Source: Salvia splendens (lineage: Eukaryota > Streptophyta > Magnoliopsida > Lamiales > Lamiaceae). Taken from it: 64,000 nucleotides of DNA. Numbering within the stretch: the first letter of the stretch is position 1; the number at the start of each line of letters is the position of its first letter. The notes under the pieces are model-generated. The model made no database searches. It was not told the DNA's origin and saw only the letters and a list, made by a program, of their open reading frames with translations. Below, in pieces: positions 20,434 to 32,445 of this stretch. The translations under genes were made by a program, and so were the position numbers. The DNA lies in assembly GCF_004379255.2 (NCBI RefSeq), contig NC_056052.1, positions 2,046,001 through 2,110,000 of the forward strand, written 5' to 3'.

Positions 20434-22167
20434 ATTACTACCTGTTTTCTTAAAAGTAAAAGTATTTTTTTTGGTTTTCCCCTTTCTCTATATGTTAGTA
20501 CAAAACTTTAACGATATAGTTTAGAGTCCGAAATTGTAACGTTAAAAACAATTACAAATTAAAAGTACATCTCGGGGCCACCTAGATTAAATTCATTGAA
20601 AATTTTAATTGTGGGAAATTACAAGTTAAAAGTTGTACTTTTTCACAAGTTTGTGGAAAAAATCTAAATTAACCAAAAACTGGTCAATTTTTTAATGCTA
20701 TTAGTCCTTTTTATTTTTAGCTAAACGGGTCATTTTTAAAAAATCAGTCTCCAAGTATTTAGGTTTTATCTTCATCAATTTATGGATTCCATGATTTTAT
20801 CTATCAAATCTCAATAGTCTTCTAAACAAGATAAAAGTGAAATTAATTTTCCAAAAATGTAAGTGCCTAAAGTCCTCTAAGCCCCCAAACAAAAAAAATA
20901 TGGCTCGTTGTGTCTATAGTTGACTTAGTGGTAAAGTTGTGTTGCCTAAGATCCAAAGTCTTAAATCTATCATGGCTCAACCTTTAAATTCATATTCATT
21001 TTCCTATCTCGCTAGTAACTTTTCTCTAACCATTATATAATTTGTTTTCATGGTAAAATAATCAGTTTTTAATTCAGTTGATAAATTATTCCAAAACTGG
21101 GCCCTAAGACTAATTAATTAATTGGCCCACTACTGGCCTACGTGATTGATTGGGCCGCAAGTACGGCCTGCTTCGACTCAACTTATATCAAGTCAAAAAC
21201 ACGATCAAGGCCCCCCAAAAAATAATCACGGCATACTCAAAGTAAAAAACATTACTACTGCCTAAAGAGAAGAGTAATCCATTGTTAACTCATTCTCTAG
21301 TTGCTAACTGTAACTAATTTAAGACCATATGATTTAAAAAATTTAGTAGTCTAAAATTTGTCACGTGTAATTTTTATTTTTATTAATTAAATTAAAAAGA
21401 TAAAAAAACTATCAAATTAGGGTTTTGGATGAAAATGCCAATATAGTGTTTTGAAAATATCAACACAATGCTTTGAGAGTGTCAACACATTGCTTTAAGA
21501 TTGACATTCTACATGTATTATATACATATTTTATATACTATGTTGACATGTTTCTGTACGAAAAAATAAAAAATATTCGAATTTTTTTTTTTGAAATTTT
21601 GACATTGGAACATATGCAAGTGAGATCTCGTTAGAATCCTTATGAAATTATCTTTAATCTGATATATGTTGTGCGAAAAAATAATTTAAATCGAGAAAGT
21701 TATATGCATTTTAAAATTATGTAATATTTTTCAAAAGCTAGTTACACCTAATTTGTTGTAAATTCACCTTAATATCCTTATTGACGTTTTTTTATCGTTT
21801 TTTTTTTATCATATTGACATTTCGAAGCTGATGATCTAATCCCTTAATTTAAATATCTCAAGGCTATTATTTAATTATAGTTAGCAATTAAGTGTTGAGT
21901 TAACAATATAACACTCCCCTACCTAAAGATACCATACAAACTGCAAGCATCCTATATTTACAATTAGATATAAATTGGCACAAACGCGATCAGATCATAT
22001 GAATTATCCAAAGAGGCCTTACTTTGTGAATGTGCATAACATAAAGAGATCATATAAATTAACCTGCCAAGGAAATTAATCGAACTAAACTGTTGGAGAA
22101 CGATCATCTAGATTCACTGGAAATGGCTAGGAAACGGTACGAGTGCCCTCCTGTGAGTCCGAATACC
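20434..22167. other. Intergenic stretch with a degenerate tRNA-like segment and a dispersed repeat
   Basis: No gene is seen. Around 20905-20985 (ctatagttgacttagtggtaa, then gtcttaaatctatc) a degenerate tRNA-like pattern resembles that in the hAT-like elements. The second copy of the repeat from 5360 lies at 21060-21210. Confidence 0.4.
21060..21210 (+). repeat. Dispersed repeat, copy 2 (partner at 5360-5523)
   Basis: Same orientation and about 90% identity by eye to 5360-5523. Shared blocks include gggccgcaagtacggcctgc. Confidence 0.75.
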
Positions 22168-25100
22168 TCACTTGCCGCGATGTTTCTGGAGGGAGTCCAT
22201 TTCCTTGCCTTTTCTTTTATGTGAACCACTTAAAGCTGCCTTAGACTTAGCCCACTCCTTCATTGAATCGGCACTCTTCATAAATGGGCAAGTTTCACTG
22301 ATAATGATCTCTCCCATAGGCCTATTACTTGGTACCAGGTTCACGCCAAGCACCGGAGCGGTTAAATGGGAATTCAGCTGCTCTCCAACTGGACCACCGG
22401 TATTCTGCTCCTTGGTCAAAACATCCTCATTCAGGTTTCTTGTATTAGCAGGACGTTGAGGTTCACCAATGTCTTCAGCAAAAGATTTTTTATCCAAAAA
22501 CTTGTCTTGTTTTACCCGACTTGAACTGGAAAAGTCAATCACCTTGAACTGTTGTGGCTCTTGTTTTTGAAAAGTTACATCAGGCAACACTTGTGAAAGG
22601 CTGAAGGCACTGGCATTTGCATCTGCAACCATTTGCAGCCATGAAGACTTTCGTTTCCATGATGCCCCTCTAGCTAATAAATCTTCAGACGCAGTTTGCT
22701 CAGTAGATAGGGCATCAGAATGTTTTTTCAGCTCTTCATCTTTGCTTGATTGATCTTGCTGGCCATTGTTTCCATTGGAGCAGCATTCTATAGAAATATT
22801 AAAACCAGGTTCAGCTTTAGTATCAGAACCAGGTTCGTTTTCAGCATCAGAACCAGGTTCAGCTTCAGCATCAGAACCAGGTTTGGCTCCAGCATCAGAA
22901 CCAGGTTCGGCTTCAGCATCAGAACCTGGTTCGGTTTCAGTATCAGAACCAGGTCCAGCTTCAGTATCAGAACTAGGTTCGGCTTCAGTATCTGAACCAG
23001 ATTCTGCCTCAGTATCAGAACAATTTTCAGCTTCAGAATCAGAACCAGGTTCGGCTTCAGTATCAGAACCATTTTCAGCTTCAGTATCAGAACCAGATTC
23101 GGTTTCAGTACCAGAACCAGATTCGGTTTCAGTAGCAGAATTACGGTTCGTCAAGATATCTGAGATGTTGAAAGCAGTGTTCCCCTTTTCGCTGACCAGG
23201 GCTTTCCATGCTGATTTAGTTGAGCTAGCCACATCAGAACTTTTCTTTTCAGTAATAGCTACATCAGAACCTAACCGTATAGAGCCTGGATCTTTATCTA
23301 CTGGTTTTGTGTTTTTAACAACTTGATCACCAGTGCCGTCATGATAAATCTCCATCACTCGTTTCTTCTTAGAAGGTACTGTATCATTTGGTTTGCCTTC
23401 ACGAACAGACTGCTTTCTCTTATTGTCAAAAATTTGGTTAGCTCTTTGCATTTCCTGCTTCTTGTCATTGGTATTATTCAAGGCCTCGGGCTCATTTACC
23501 AACGAATCCTGGAATTCATGGCAGAGAAAAACAGAGTTGTCATTAAGGGCACAAAAAGAATAGGAAGTGATAAGCAAAGAACTACTAACTGTGTCATGTA
23601 TTTTACCTGATTTGTAATACTTGTTTTCTGTCCCCAATCCTCAAACAATTTACCCCTCTTACTTGACCGACCCACAATGTTAATAACAAGGTTATCTTCA
23701 TCACTTTCTTGATCTTCCTCGTCTTCCTCGCTTTCTTTATCTTCCTCGTTGTCATCAACTTGACATTGATCTGCTAAAGATGCATCATGTTGTATTTCTT
23801 CAGAAGGTTCAGCTTCATTGGACACAATCTCTGAGCGGATTTCCTTCTCTAACAGCTTGTCCAATATTGACTTCATCATGTTAAGTTCCTCCTCATTCAC
23901 CCCATTATTGTCTACCTCGTGATCATTAGTTTTATTTCTTTTTGCTGGCATAGGAAGCCCAGAATGATTTCTTTTGGCTGGCTCTGGAGGTACAAAATGC
24001 TCCTCACAATCACAAAAGTGGGTGGGGAGGGGCGGAACTTCAATGCGCTGAAAGCTGTACTTGTGTTTTCCCGTCCCTTTGAGAGGTATCACTTTTAGCT
24101 ACAAGAGAATACAACAGATACTGAGATAATGAAAAGATGCACTTGACTAAAATCAGCAAGAACTGATGGAAAACGTATGTCATATAGTGGAAGGATGTTA
24201 TTAGACTCATAGGAAAAATAATATGAATGAATCATAAGAAATCTAAGAATCCGGGCAAGGAAAAAGAATGAACTTCAATACTTGACCAGATTTACCTTCC
24301 TCAACTTGGGGAAAAATAGCTTGAGCTGCATTTTTTCAATATCTTCTTTCTTGGGTTTCGGCATTTCACATACACTTTCATCAGCATCAATGCTCTGGTT
24401 GGGCAATTTAGTCTCATGTTGAGCAGCTTCCATCCACTCACGTCTTAGGCGACATTGATAGTCTTCTTTGGCCTTCTCAAGTTTAAGTCTCCCCCCCTTC
24501 CACATGCACCCATTATACTGCAGCATTCATACATCAGATAGCCAACTGTGAGAAATCATTATAATGCAACAAACTCATCAAATGTAAAACTGATTATTGC
24601 AATAATAAAAACAACTAAAGCATGAAAATAACAAGTTTTGGGGTATGATGTTAGCTCAATCTAGAAAAATGTATGACCCAGGTCAACAGTCGTGATCATT
24701 TTCCACAAAAATAGCTGCAGTTACTCTCTGCCCCACAATGCAAGCATGTTGTTGCTCTTACAATCATGTCTGACTAATTGAATTTCATCAAAACATATAA
24801 ATGATGCTACACTAACAAGATAAAATATTCACCTTAAATCATACTCCCTCCGTCCCATGCTACTCGCACTTTTCATTTTAGGCCGTAAATTTGGGATTGA
24901 TTTTTTTGTGTAATTAAAAAAGAATTTTAGGTGTAATGAGACTTCACTTAATAAAAGAGCTCTTAACTTAAACTAACACATTAATTAAATGCATTAATTC
25001 TAACTTGAATTATAAATAGTGTAAGGACTTTGTGACGAGCCGAAAAGCAAACGTGCGAGTAGCACGGGACGGAGGGAGTACTATTTTATTACATCTAACA

Positions 25101-25993
25101 TCAGTTACATTTAACATTTGATATGCATAAGGCTAATTCACCTTTAGAAATCCACACAGCGGCACAGCCTACCTACAAAAGTCTGAATTTAACTTAACCA
25201 CAAATCCTCGGGATTAGTATGTAACTGAGTCAACATTGACACCTATACAAAAACATGTAACAACTTCTTTTATTCCAACATAGAAAAAGTTGAGACCCAG
25301 CACAAAATCAGGTAGATTTAGCCTACCCAATACGAAGCCAGTTATTCACTATGATTAACTAAGTCAGACAACTGCAGGCATATAAATACTTATCAGACTC
25401 GTACATAATCAGTAAGAAACTAGCTACAGGCTGCTTTTCCCTCAATTGCCAATAAACGCTCTTAAGGGGAACGTTTACTCTTGATTATACATAAGATACA
25501 TGATTGAGTTTTTTATTATCCTCAATGCTAAGATTTCTCCAATCCTACTCTTTTAACGGGATATAAATCAAACAAAATCAGCTCAATGATACCAACCATC
25601 AAGTTTTTTGGTATATGGCAAAGTTCCAATCCATCTTAATGCGTTAATTGTAATCAAATGTGCAATATTATAGAGACGGGCATAGGCATGAAATACATAA
25701 CATTTCCCATACAAATGTAATAATTCAAGATGAAACAGGAATATGTACAGAGACAGTGAAGGAGAAGGGGGGAGAGAGAGAGAGAGAGAGGGGGAGACCG
25801 TGCTGAAGAGCTTGGCGAGGCCTTTGTCAGAAGCGGGAACGAACTCTATGTAGGCAAAGCTGCGACCTTTGGTGCGAATAATCTCGACGGATTGAACTTC
25901 TCCCAATTGCGGCGAGGTAAAGGTCTTGTGGAGATCGGATGCCTGCACGTTTGATCCCAATCCTCCCAGGTGAAGCCTCAATTTCTCTCCCAT
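22168..25993 (-). CDS. ROS3: ROS3-like RRM protein (REPRESSOR OF SILENCING 3 homologue)
   Basis: Four exons: 25993-25799, 24517-24296, 24098-23607 and 23508-22168. All junctions are GT-AG and phase 0, giving 749 codons, about the length of Arabidopsis ROS3. The N-terminal RRM reads LRLHLGGLGSNVQASDLHKT, then VEIIRTKGRSFAYIEF (RNP1-like), and continues across intron 1 into YNGCMWKGGRLKLEKAKEDY. Next come basic and acidic linkers (residues about 190-300) and a 14-copy acidic 8-residue repeat. The C-terminus is basic (SHKRKGKEMD). ROS3 binds small RNAs and helps ROS1 remove DNA methylation in the nucleus. The assignment rests on the RRM and the following block; the rest is low-complexity. An in-frame ATG at 26026 could extend it by 11 residues. 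Intron 1 holds a Stowaway MITE. Confidence 0.88.
22798..23140 (-). repeat. Coding 24 bp minisatellite in the ROS3-like gene
   Basis: Fourteen in-frame copies of an 8-residue unit of the type EAEPGSDT, with variation mainly at positions 3, 4 and 8 (for example ETESGSDT, EAENCSDT, GAKPGSDA). It is highly acidic and rich in Ser and Thr. The plus-strand and other frames over this tract are shadows. Confidence 0.9.
24844..25078. mobile_element. Stowaway MITE in ROS3-like intron 1
   Basis: Well-kept ends ctccctccgtcccatgctac and, inverted, ctccctccgtcccgtgctac, flanked by TA. Confidence 0.85.
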
Positions 25994-26435
25994 CCTCTCA
26001 ATTCGATCAACACTGCAACTTCTCACAGTCTCCGCTATTCAGCGTTGTGCTTCGTCAATGGAGGTCGTAAAACCCTAAACCCCCATTATTCCGATTTCGG
26101 GAAAAAGGAAAAACGAAAAGAATAAAACGACGACGTAAAGACTTGTGGTTGGGCATGGATTGTTTTGGGCCGGTTTGCGAACCGGACCGTGGACCGTGTA
26201 TACATTGCTACTTTATGAATTTAACTTTGTTTAAAAATAATTAGAAATTGCAATTACCAAAAACAAAATAGGAATTTGAGAATTTCTTTATCATATACTT
26301 GTAATTATTAATTTTAATTTTAGAAATATTGCAATATAAATAAAAACTATCAATTCCATATGAATCGAATGTAGCTGACTCTACATTTGTGGTTACAAAA
26401 CTAACATGCAGGCAGACTTTCTTCAATTATAATTG

Positions 26436-26469
<34 letters not shown>

Positions 26470-26647
26470 AAAACACATTTCATCTCTCTAACTTACCCCT
26501 TCTCGTCTTCTTGTGTTCACTCCATTCAAATTCCCCACCCCAAAAACCCCCCACTCTCAACCTCAGGTGAAATATTGTCTCCACATGGTTTGAATTCAGG
26601 GGAAAAAACAAATTATTAGGAAGGAATTGGGATCGTTTTCCTACTTA
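25994..26647. promoter_or_regulatory. Shared divergent promoter region of ROS3-like and DET1
   Basis: About 650 bp separate the two start codons and must hold both promoters and 5' UTRs. A CT run and CA run at about 26436-26467 lie on the DET1 side. I cannot place a clear TATA box for either gene. Confidence 0.6.
26436..26467. repeat. CT/CA microsatellite
   Basis: A short CT run followed by about eleven CA units, in the probable DET1 5' UTR or promoter. Confidence 0.9.
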
Positions 26648-29600
26648 ATGTTTAGAAGCAACAATGTGGCGGCCCGAATTTTCGAGCGCCAGATTTCTTC
26701 TCCGGCTCCCGGCACCTCTGTAAGCTTTATTCCCTTTGCTTTTCCTCTATTTGCAGCTGTTTTTATTGTTTTTTGTTTTGTTTGAGCTGTTTTTATGGAT
26801 GATTTTGCACTAGTTTAGCTTCAGGATTTCAATTTGGCCGTTATGTTTGGTTTAATTAGCTGGGCGAGATAGGTCTCTATGTTCAGAGCGATGAGTGGGA
26901 TTGTTTCCGGAAGAGTTTGATAATGTGATCTTCTACATTGGTGCATGAAATTTGTATCATCAATATGTCATTTTGGACAGTGTAAATAATGGGGATTATA
27001 ATGAGGAAAGTGAAGTGAATGACTTAAGTTTCTTCGGACTTAGTGCTGGATATAAATTTGATTGTCATTATTTGAGAGAACTAGTGAAAGACTACTCCCT
27101 CCGTCTCACCTCAAGTGAGAACTTTTTATTTTGGGTTGTCCCATGATTTCCTTTTTTAGCTAAAAACAAACTTCAACCATATCTTACTTTATTCCCTCTC
27201 TTTTACTTTATTCTTTCTTTCTTATTTTATAATCTCTTTATCTCTCTTACTTTTTCCTCTCTCATACTTTACTCTCTCCGCCTTAACTCAATACATATCA
27301 TTTTCTTAATTCCCGTGCCAAAAAGAAATCCATCACATGAGATGAGATGGAGGGTGTACTTTTTTTTTGGTGATGCCACTGCTTGAGATCCAGTGTAGCC
27401 TGAATGTTGTGCTTGATTTTGCTCTCACATGATGAGTTGGTCAATTTTTTGATTTGGGCTGCCGTGTGACTTTTTTGATGAATTAAACGGTCTTTCGCCT
27501 GCTCTGTAAGACATGAGAGTTCGATTTTATGAGGATTTTTCTTATATGCACTCACCAGCTATACGTTAGGGATTTTGTGTTCTATGTAATTGTTTAGTAT
27601 CCATTCTTCTGAATGATATCTAGCTATTGATTGTCTCAGGTCCATTGTGCCAGACGATTTTATGAGAACATAGTTCCAAGTCATACTATATACGACATTG
27701 AATGCCCTGACATTTTATTTCGTAAGTTCAGCGACGATGGAAACTACCTTGTAACTTTCAGCAGGAATCATCAGGATCTTGTTGTTTACAGACCCACTTG
27801 GCTATCATTTTCATGCAGAGAAGACGATTGTCTTAATCGTGATCTTCCTTCTAAAGCCAACAAATTTGAAAGTTTTTTTACCCAATTGTATTGCGTCACT
27901 CTTGCTGCCAGTGGTGAGCTTATATGCAAAGATTTCTTCCTGTACTCAGAGAAGAATCAATATGGAATATTTGCAACGTCAACTGCACAAATTCACGATG
28001 CACCTGCTGTTGGAGGTGCAATTCAAGGAATTCCATCAATCGAAAAAATAACCTTTCACCTTGTAAGGTTTGTATAGTATTATATTGCTCCAGTTTGAAT
28101 TTCCAACCCTGTAAAGCTTATAGAATCAAACATTTTAAGTGTTGCTTACTCTAAATCGTATAGATTGGAAGATGGAGTGATACTTGATGAGAGGGTTTTC
28201 CGCAATGATTATATTAACTTGGCTCATAGCATGGGTGTTTTCTTGTACGATGATTTGGTGGCTATAGTGTCTCTGCGTTATCAGAGAATCCACATTCTCC
28301 AAATCAGAGACTCTGGAAACCTTGTTGATGTTAGATCTATTGGGGAATATTGCCGAGAAGATGATGAGCTTTTCCTCAATTCAAGTTCTCAGGCAAGTGG
28401 TACTGCTTCAAGCTCATCAAAAATTATCCAAAGGGTTTATTGGTGATATTGCTGTCCTACACTCCTGTCAATCATGATGTTCTTAACTGAAATCAAAATA
28501 CAATTACAATCTTCACTAAATATGTTGTACAGCTTGCATGATAAGTTTAAGTTTATAAAATGGTATTGACAACAAAACTCTCTCTTTCATTCTAATAAAT
28601 TGATCCATTTGCTCATGTTTGAATGTTCTCATTTTATCTAGGTGGTTTGTGTTTCAATTTTATATGTCCCTTGGTGAATTTGGTATAAGTGTAGACCCGA
28701 CAGGTAATTTGTTTACTAATTGTAGGGTATGGCCATCCCGGACAGAAATACAGCACAAAATATTGGCAATGGTCTGGAAAGTATCCATCATATGCCAGAG
28801 ACTTCTTTTTTAAGTGGTTTAAAGCAGCGCTTGCTTTCCTTTATATTACGCGGGATATGGAATGAAGAGCATGATCCGACTTCAGTAAGTATATGGATAT
28901 TGATAAAAGTAACGAAGTTTCTGACATGTTTCACCCCCTTAAATATAGGCCATAAAGAGTACTCATTTTAGAAATATAGTATGGCCTTGTGATAGTTGCT
29001 AGACAAAAGGAAGGGAAATGGGAAACGTTGGCTTTTAGGTTAACTTTGGTGTTTTTAAACTTAAATATCCCTGAATTGGGAAATTTTATTTGAGATGCTA
29101 GACTTAAATGAGATGATTCATTAAGTGAACTTTGTTCTGTTGGAACTAGGTGGTATTCTTGCCATCACCTAAAATGTTTTGAGAACATATGCTGTAATAC
29201 CAGTAGTAGCAGTGTCATGTATAAAATATAAACTGAAATTTCAGCGCTTTAGGCTGCGGTACTCAATTTTGGAAGTTATTTTGAATAGCTTCTCAGACTA
29301 TATCTATGAATTCTTATGTGTTATGATTCTTGACTTCTTAACAGAGAATGCAGTGCCTTAAGAAGAAGTTTTATTTCCATTTCCAAGATTATGCTGATTT
29401 GGTTATATGGAAGGTAAGGATCTATTTTTCATATTCAAGTCCTTACATTATTCTATACCCCTGAATGTATATTTTTCAATTAATTTATTTTCTTTATTTT
29501 TATACAAGTTAGTATTTCCGTACTACTAGAGCTTTTTGACCAGCAGTTGATTATCTCGCTCAGGTGCAATTCTTAGACCGCCATCACCTTTTAATAAAGT

Positions 29601-31461
29601 TTGGCAGTGTTGATGGTGGGGTGAGTCTTCGTTTATTGCTTATTACATTCAATTTAGTCATTATATTCTTTTTGTTGGTGAAAGAGTCATCACAAGCATC
29701 TAAAGATAAAGGGAGGTATTTCATGGTTTATCTCAGTGAAACAGGATGTAGCTTATGCTCTTATGCCTAATGAATATGATTGATTGAAGAAATAAAATGT
29801 TCTCATACTTTTTCTACTGCATATGTAACCAAATGCGGACAATAGAGCAGATTTTGTATCTGTTGAGAAGGGCTTCTGTAATTTGAGATAATTCCATAAC
29901 CAAAAGTGCGCAGCAATTACCTGATTAGGCGTCCATAGAGAGTGTTAAGCTTTTCTCTTTTGAACACCACTCCTTACAATTTACCTTCACAATAATCCTC
30001 ATTTACACAAAAACCTCCACATGGCCCACCAACTTTTCTAGTTATGGTAATTTTAGATGATAAGTTGCAGAAATAACCACTAGCTGGTTGCTGCTCCATT
30101 GCTCATAATCTTATTAAAGGCCTCTGATAATCATTGTTAAGTAGCTTTAGACTTAGGCTTGGTTAGTTCTTCCTAATTTGATTCTCTGTGCTGCAGGTGG
30201 CACGAAATACAGATAACCATCCCGCATTCTTTGCTGTATATAATATGGAGACGACGGAAATAATTTCATTCTATCAGGTCTGTAACCATTTGGCTACTCT
30301 TGAAGCCTTGCTCAGCAGAGCTTGTAATAATTTTGGTTCCCATTCATATTCACAAACCAATTGCTTTCAAATTAGTTAATGTTTGGCAGCTTAAGTATTA
30401 TGCTTTCTTCAGTAGAAATGATTTTAGTTTGAATTTGAAGGCTTATTTTCCCTCTTGAACTATTCTCTTTTTTTTTTTTCTCTTCTTAGAACTCTGCTGA
30501 GGATCTCTACACATTGTTTGAGCTGTTTTGCGATCATTTCCATTCCTCGTCAAAGAATTCCTTTTACATGAATTTTTTATCAACACATTCAAACAACATT
30601 TATGCCCTGGAGCAGTTGAAATGCAATAAAACCAAAGCTAGCAGCTGCCAGCAGGTAAATTTTGAGGTTTATATTGGTATCTATTCTATACCGTCCATCA
30701 ATTTTTTTACTTTGACGCGTATGCACATGACTACTAATAATGCAGTTTGTTAAGAAGATGTTAGCTACTTTGCCTTTCAATTGTCAGTCCCAGAGCCCTT
30801 CACCCTACTTCGATCACTCACTATTTCGATATGATGAAAAGGTTAGGATCTATTTCTTTTTTCACTTTCTAAAGTTGTCTTGTTAGAAATTGATATGCAA
30901 TTGTCATTTCTGATAAGATGATAATTGCAAGCTCTTGGCTCTGCTTTTCTGTCATAACAAATACTAGGAAAATAGATAGGAAGAGTGTTCTAGTCAGCTT
31001 CCCCAATCTTGTGACCGAACCAGATTCTCTTTCATGGAATCCGAGTGTCTTGATTAAGGTTTATTATCAATCTATAATCTTTGAGTTTCTTGATTAATGT
31101 TTGAAGCAACTTCTGCAGTTGATTTCAGCAACTGACCGACACAGACAGTCCACTGACCATCCGATCAAATTCATTTTGAGGAGGCAACCGAATACTCTTA
31201 AATTTAAGATCAAACCAGGTAGTTAAGGCACTCTAAATCTAAACTATGGCTCTTAATAGATACATCTTGATTTGTAACAGATATCTTGCTCAACTGACAA
31301 TGGCTATTTGTAACTTTGAAGGTCCTGAAGCTGGGAATTCGGATACTCGGACGAAGAAGATATCGTCGTTTCTATTTCATCCGATTTTACCCCTAGCAAT
31401 TTCTGTACAACAGACTCTATTTTTGCAGCCTGCAGTTGTTAATATCCACTTCCGTAGATAA
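26648..31461 (+). CDS. DET1: DET1 (DE-ETIOLATED 1), intact, eleven exons
   Basis: Exons: 26648-26719, 27640-28067, 28164-28392, 28726-28884, 29345-29413, 29564-29620, 30197-30277, 30490-30654, 30746-30841, 31119-31218, 31322-31461. They sum to 1,596 bases, or 531 residues, close to known DET1 lengths. Diagnostic blocks include NVAARIFERQI, FFTQLYCVTLA, LICKDFFLY, FATSTAQIHDAP, YDDLVAIVSLRYQRIHILQI, LLIKFGSVDGG, FAVYNMETTEI, QSQSPSPYFDHSLFRYDEK and the C-terminus VVNIHFRR. DET1 is a nuclear protein that works with DDB1 and COP10 in a CUL4 ubiquitin ligase context and represses photomorphogenesis; loss gives light-grown traits in the dark. The intron after exon 3 starts with GC rather than GT. 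Intron 1 holds a Stowaway MITE. Exon 4 (QGMAIPDRNTA and following) is in the usual variable linker. Confidence 0.95.
27095..27356. mobile_element. Stowaway-like MITE in DET1 intron 1
   Basis: The ends ctccctccgtctcacctcaa and, inverted, caccctccatctcatctcat are flanked by TA. Confidence 0.75.
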
Positions 31462-32098
31462 TTCTTTGCCATTTCCTACACGAATTTGTATTTTTCTGAT
31501 TGGTTAAACCATACATATTTGAATTTCTTTCCTCTCTATTATACATAAAATGTGTACCAATTCTTGTGAGGTGCATTTATGGAATCATCCTCATACCTAG
31601 TTCAAGTGCGGTATTATCGTGTGAGGTGCACGTATGTATCATTTTGTGAGAGAAAGAGATTTTCATTTGAGTGTTATTTTTGTTCACAGGAAATTCTTGT
31701 ATTGGGTAAACTTTTGGTGAATTTTTGTATTTCCCACGCACATGGAAATTGGTCTAAAAATTACCAATTTTAAGATTGATGTCAATTTGGCATGGCAGGT
31801 CAAGTCTTCAAGCTCAAAAGATCTGTGGGGCAATATATTATCCTATTAGGCACATGTTATTCAACATTGAAATCAAGATTACGGCATTGAAACGACATTG
31901 TCATTTGTCATGTATAATGTCAAAAAATTTTAATTTTTTTTTTAGTTTGTTAAAAATAGAAATCAGTAACTCATTGTGAAATAACCAAAAAGAAAATCAA
32001 TCGTTTAGAGTGGATGGATGAAAGGAGTATTTATTTCTGTATAACCCTCTAAAATTGACTCTTCAAAAATCCTTCCACCATCCATGTAGAATATTGAC
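31462..32098. other. DET1 3' UTR and intergenic stretch
   Basis: No further gene is seen. It ends at the TTA target duplication of Harbinger element 2 (32099-32101). Confidence 0.5.
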
Positions 32099-32445
32099 TT
32101 AGAGCATCTCCAGTAAGACTGGACGTCAAATAGCCCTCACATAGCCTTCACACTGCCACATCATCAGCACTACAATTCTCCTGCCACATCAGCTTGCCAC
32201 ATCAACTGGACATCAAATAACCCTCACATAGCCTTCACACTACCTATCCACATCACTAATAACAATTATATAATTTAATTTACACTCGTATCAACATACG
32301 GAATTTAATTTACGAGACAAATACGGAAAATTCGAATAATAATATTAAAACTTAAAAAGTACATTAATTTTAAAAAAAAAGTACAATAATTTTAAAAAAA
32401 GTACAAAAATTAAAAAGTACATTAATTTTAAAAAGTAAAACAAAA

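Noticed and set aside
22798..23140. CRISPR-like direct repeats
   Set aside because: Contiguous 24 bp coding units with no spacers, in a plant gene.
22766..23326. 186-codon plus-strand frame rich in SEPGSAS-type repeats, and other frames over the same tract
   Set aside because: They are antisense or shifted reads of the 24 bp coding repeat; the minus-strand frame continues in phase with the ROS3-like exons.
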